A DNA stretch of 64,000 nucleotides from Sisyra terminalis (Eukaryota > Arthropoda > Insecta > Neuroptera > Sisyridae), in the NCBI GenBank assembly GCA_958496175.1, contig OY292277.1:8618001-8682000 (forward strand), in the 5' to 3' direction. The translations under genes and the position numbers were made by a program. Below, piece by piece: positions 61,637-64,000 of this stretch (positions are counted from its first letter, which is position 1; each line of letters begins with the position of its first letter). Below the pieces are notes generated by a model. It saw nothing but the letters and a program-made list of their open reading frames with translations, made no database searches and had not been told where the DNA came from.

Positions 61637-63091
61637 TTAGCTGATCCCCGCGACTTCGTCTGTGTAGCGTTAGTGTAGATTATTATTTTTTTTTAAATTT
61701 GCTATTCGAAGTGGTGTATGAAAATTATTATTTTTCTTATTTCTTTTACGAAAAACATAATCATACCTGAAAACACTATTTTGTCAACTTTAAAAACACA
61801 TATCTAATAAACTGTTACTAAGAATAAAATAGTTGTATATAATGATCAATTAATTTTCAAAAAATATTTAAATATTAAATATTTAATTATTCTAAATACC
61901 GAAGAAAAGTTGGTTTGGATGATTATGTTTTTTGATTGATAATGATAATAAAAAATTGCTCCCTTAATGCTTTTCAGCAGAATATATAATTGCTCCAGGT
62001 CACAATCATTGGTTCATAAAATAGATTTTAAAATAGTTTGATTGTTGAAAAATAACCAAAAATTAAAAACCACTTCTTTGGCATTTGGTTTAAGTACTTA
62101 CTATATAAACTTTCATACTAATAAAATGAAATGACGTTGTTTAAAATGCTTTAGTTAAAATTATATAACAAAAACAGAATCTTATTATTAATTAATTATT
62201 TATTTATTAATTACACTTATTAAATTCAAAATTTCGATTGTTAATTAACTCTACATTTGTCATACAAATTTGTCACCCCTTTAACTCTTTTAGAGTAGAA
62301 ACTTTCAAAAAAAAAAAATTCTTATCAGATGTCTACTTCTTAAAAGGAATACATCGAATATTAAAATTCCATCAGTCAGAGGGGATATATAAATACATGA
62401 TTTTATGTATGCACGGTTTTAAAAACGTATTCACTTTAAGTTTTATTACTATTATTATTATTACTACTACTACTTTTACTTTTTTTCGTTAATATTTCCT
62501 TATTAAGTAACTCTAAGGGTCTATTTACAACAATTTTGTAAAAAAATAAAAAAATACTGTAAGATTCGAACTCATGTCTTTTTAATTAGGAGCATCAGAA
62601 TGTCAGTACGTAAGCCATTACACTATTAACATCAACTATGTGTTTAATATATATAAAGGTTTATATTTCAAAGAAGCAATTTTTTAAAATTTAAATTGAA
62701 TTTATTGTGCTTTTTATCAGTTCAACTAAAAATATTTTTACAGATTATTTTCTAACTTTTAATTACCTTTCCAATGATATATAACTCACCTGTCCAAAGT
62801 AAAAATTTTTGTTTTTATTCGTAGGGAATACCTTCCCTTATTATTTTTAGGGAATGATAAGTAGCCTAACATATGTGAGAAATTGTGTGGTATCTTAATA
62901 TCAAATTTCATTAAATTCGGTTGTTCCGTTCTTTAGTTAAATCGGGACACACAGACAGACAGCCAGATAGACAAAAATTTTAAAAATGTTAAATTTGGAA
63001 TAACGGCCTCTTGAAACAAATATTTACCATAAAATAGGGTTCAAAATCGAAATGTACAGACAGACGTAAGAATTTTATATATTAGTATAGA
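61637..63091 (-). mobile_element. Helitron H3 (1.45 kb, non-autonomous)
   Basis: On the minus strand it begins TCTATACTAATATATAAAAT after an A and ends GCGGGGATCAGCTAA at 61637. It shares the 5' module of H1 and H2, including TCTGTC repeats and 'ggaacaaccgaatttaatga', and the last ~240 bases of H2. It lacks most of the interior. The tRNA-like segment is at 62558-62628. Confidence 0.86.
62558..62628 (-). other. tRNA-like segment in H3
   Basis: On the minus strand it reads 'taatggcttacgtactgaca', then 'gacatgagttcgaatcttac', with a B-box and T-arm close to those at 32821. Confidence 0.45.
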
Positions 63092-63507
63092 TAATGCAAG
63101 AAAAATTGAGCCTTTGAACCATTATTATAATGAATTTCCAACAGTATTATTACTTTATCTTATTATCAAAGAAATACAACTCTTTATACTTGAGGACTTT
63201 AAAAATTATCTGCCATGAATATTACTAAATAACAAACTCTTAAAGATTTGAGTCAATAACTGAGAGATTGAAAGCCTTCCAACCCCTTGCTTCATCCCTT
63301 AGGATTAAAAACATTATGGAAATTTTTATCTTTCATCAATTAGCAAAAATAATTATTTTAACATTATCGATTTGCTGTAACGAAGAACAGAATGACTCAA
63401 AAATCATTCATTAAATGTATGAGGCATATTTTCTTTTATTAAAAAAACACAAAAGAAAGAATACATTTTGGAGTTTCTTTGTACACTAAATACGAAATAT
63501 TACAGCT
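63092..63507. other. AT-rich stretch, nothing recognised
   Basis: No repeats or coding frames were recognised. Confidence 0.45.
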
Positions 63508-63745
63508 TTTTAAATGTCTTCCATTTCCTGCTTCGCATTAATAAGCTCTTTTGACCAAGCTTTTAACGTCTTTAACTCTATTGCTCTAGTTTCGACTCGA
63601 TTATTTTCCTGGAATTATGCAATTACCAGAGGTTTATTTGCGAAAATTTTACCCTTCAGGTATCCCCATAAAGAATATTTGAGGCCATAAGGTGCGGAAA
63701 TCAATAAATCGAATAATCAATTTATGATGACAAACTTTATAATCG
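63508..63745 (-). pseudogene. Probable mariner-like transposase C-terminal relic
   Basis: On the minus strand one frame reads YSLWGYLKGKIFANKPLVIA, close to the F-F-L-W-G-Y-L-K-x-x-V-[YF]-x-x-K-P segment that follows the last catalytic aspartate in mariner-like DDE transposases. After one stop it continues FQENNRVETRAIELKTLKAW and ends MEDI. Just upstream, another frame gives RFIDFRTLWP, which fits the segment before the usual P-x-x-S-P-D-L box, but that box itself is deleted. The sequence is therefore inactive. Only this short part supports the call. Confidence 0.5.
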
Positions 63746-64000
63746 GTTAATATGGCCTGAGGAAGCATCTTCGTACTATTGGGATAATATTGGACTCTCC
63801 AATGTTTAAGTTTTGTCAATCATTTGGAATGCATGTACATTCTTTAAAGAGCTGGGGTCACTAATTTAGTAGCTAATTAATTATATGGCATTATATTCAC
63901 CGACTGCTAAAGTTTGCATAATCGATACAGTAGAAACCAAAAGGACACAAAAAGCTTTCAACTACAGTATTGAGGCTTTGTGGAGCTTTAAAATATTTTT
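63746..64000. other. Right edge, unclassified
   Basis: It may hold more of the mariner-like relic on the minus strand, but no motif could be confirmed. Confidence 0.3.

Noticed and set aside
1..64000. CRISPR arrays, bacterial operons or rRNA genes
   Set aside because: No regularly spaced short identical repeats, no ribosome-binding context and no rRNA text; the window is eukaryotic.

Overview
This AT-rich eukaryotic window looks like arthropod, probably insect, nuclear DNA. The evidence is its Helitrons, foldback elements, hAT elements and Jockey-type LINE relic, with no dense coding. No intact protein-coding gene could be supported. The only recognisable proteins are broken mobile-element genes: a hAT C-terminus, a DUF7869-like protein, a Jockey reverse transcriptase, a Helitron zinc-motif segment and a probable mariner C-terminus. 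The species cannot be fixed from the sequence.

Layout. 1-13.9 kb: a foldback cut by the window edge, a short element carrying a hammerhead-like motif, a 959-bp internally deleted hAT with an 8-bp target duplication, the first copy of foldback family A, and a 3-kb complex foldback (10807-13847) flanked by 9-bp repeats with a small MITE nested in its right arm. 14-31 kb: unclassified sequence with a 3-unit satellite array (16.2-17.3 kb), two more family A copies, a hAT-type foldback B with a perfect 8-bp target duplication (23217-24244), a Helitron fragment, and a tandem of hammerhead-motif units (25.6-26.6 kb). 31-38.5 kb: Helitron H1 with a second Helitron inserted cleanly between A and T, a terminal-repeat-flanked DUF7869-like element, and a Jockey relic.

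39-53 kb is the most unusual part. I see no transposon in about 14 kb, although the rest of the window is crowded with them. On the plus strand it has several exon-like segments with good splice signals but stops in every frame. One GC-richer module is present twice (42.0-42.4 and 44.5-44.96 kb); its long-range stems differ between copies by compensatory base-pair changes. A 2-kb unit is duplicated in tandem (47.5-49.7 and 50.9-52.9 kb), with hairpins kept between copies that have otherwise diverged. I read this as a candidate multi-exon structured long noncoding RNA locus, a hypothesis that needs RNA data.

53-64 kb: a family A copy interrupted by a 0.25-kb element, then a three-level nest (Helitron H2 containing Helitron B containing a hAT MITE) flanked by a direct repeat of about 90 bp, an isolated end of the 10.8-kb foldback family, Helitron H3, and a mariner-like relic at the right edge.
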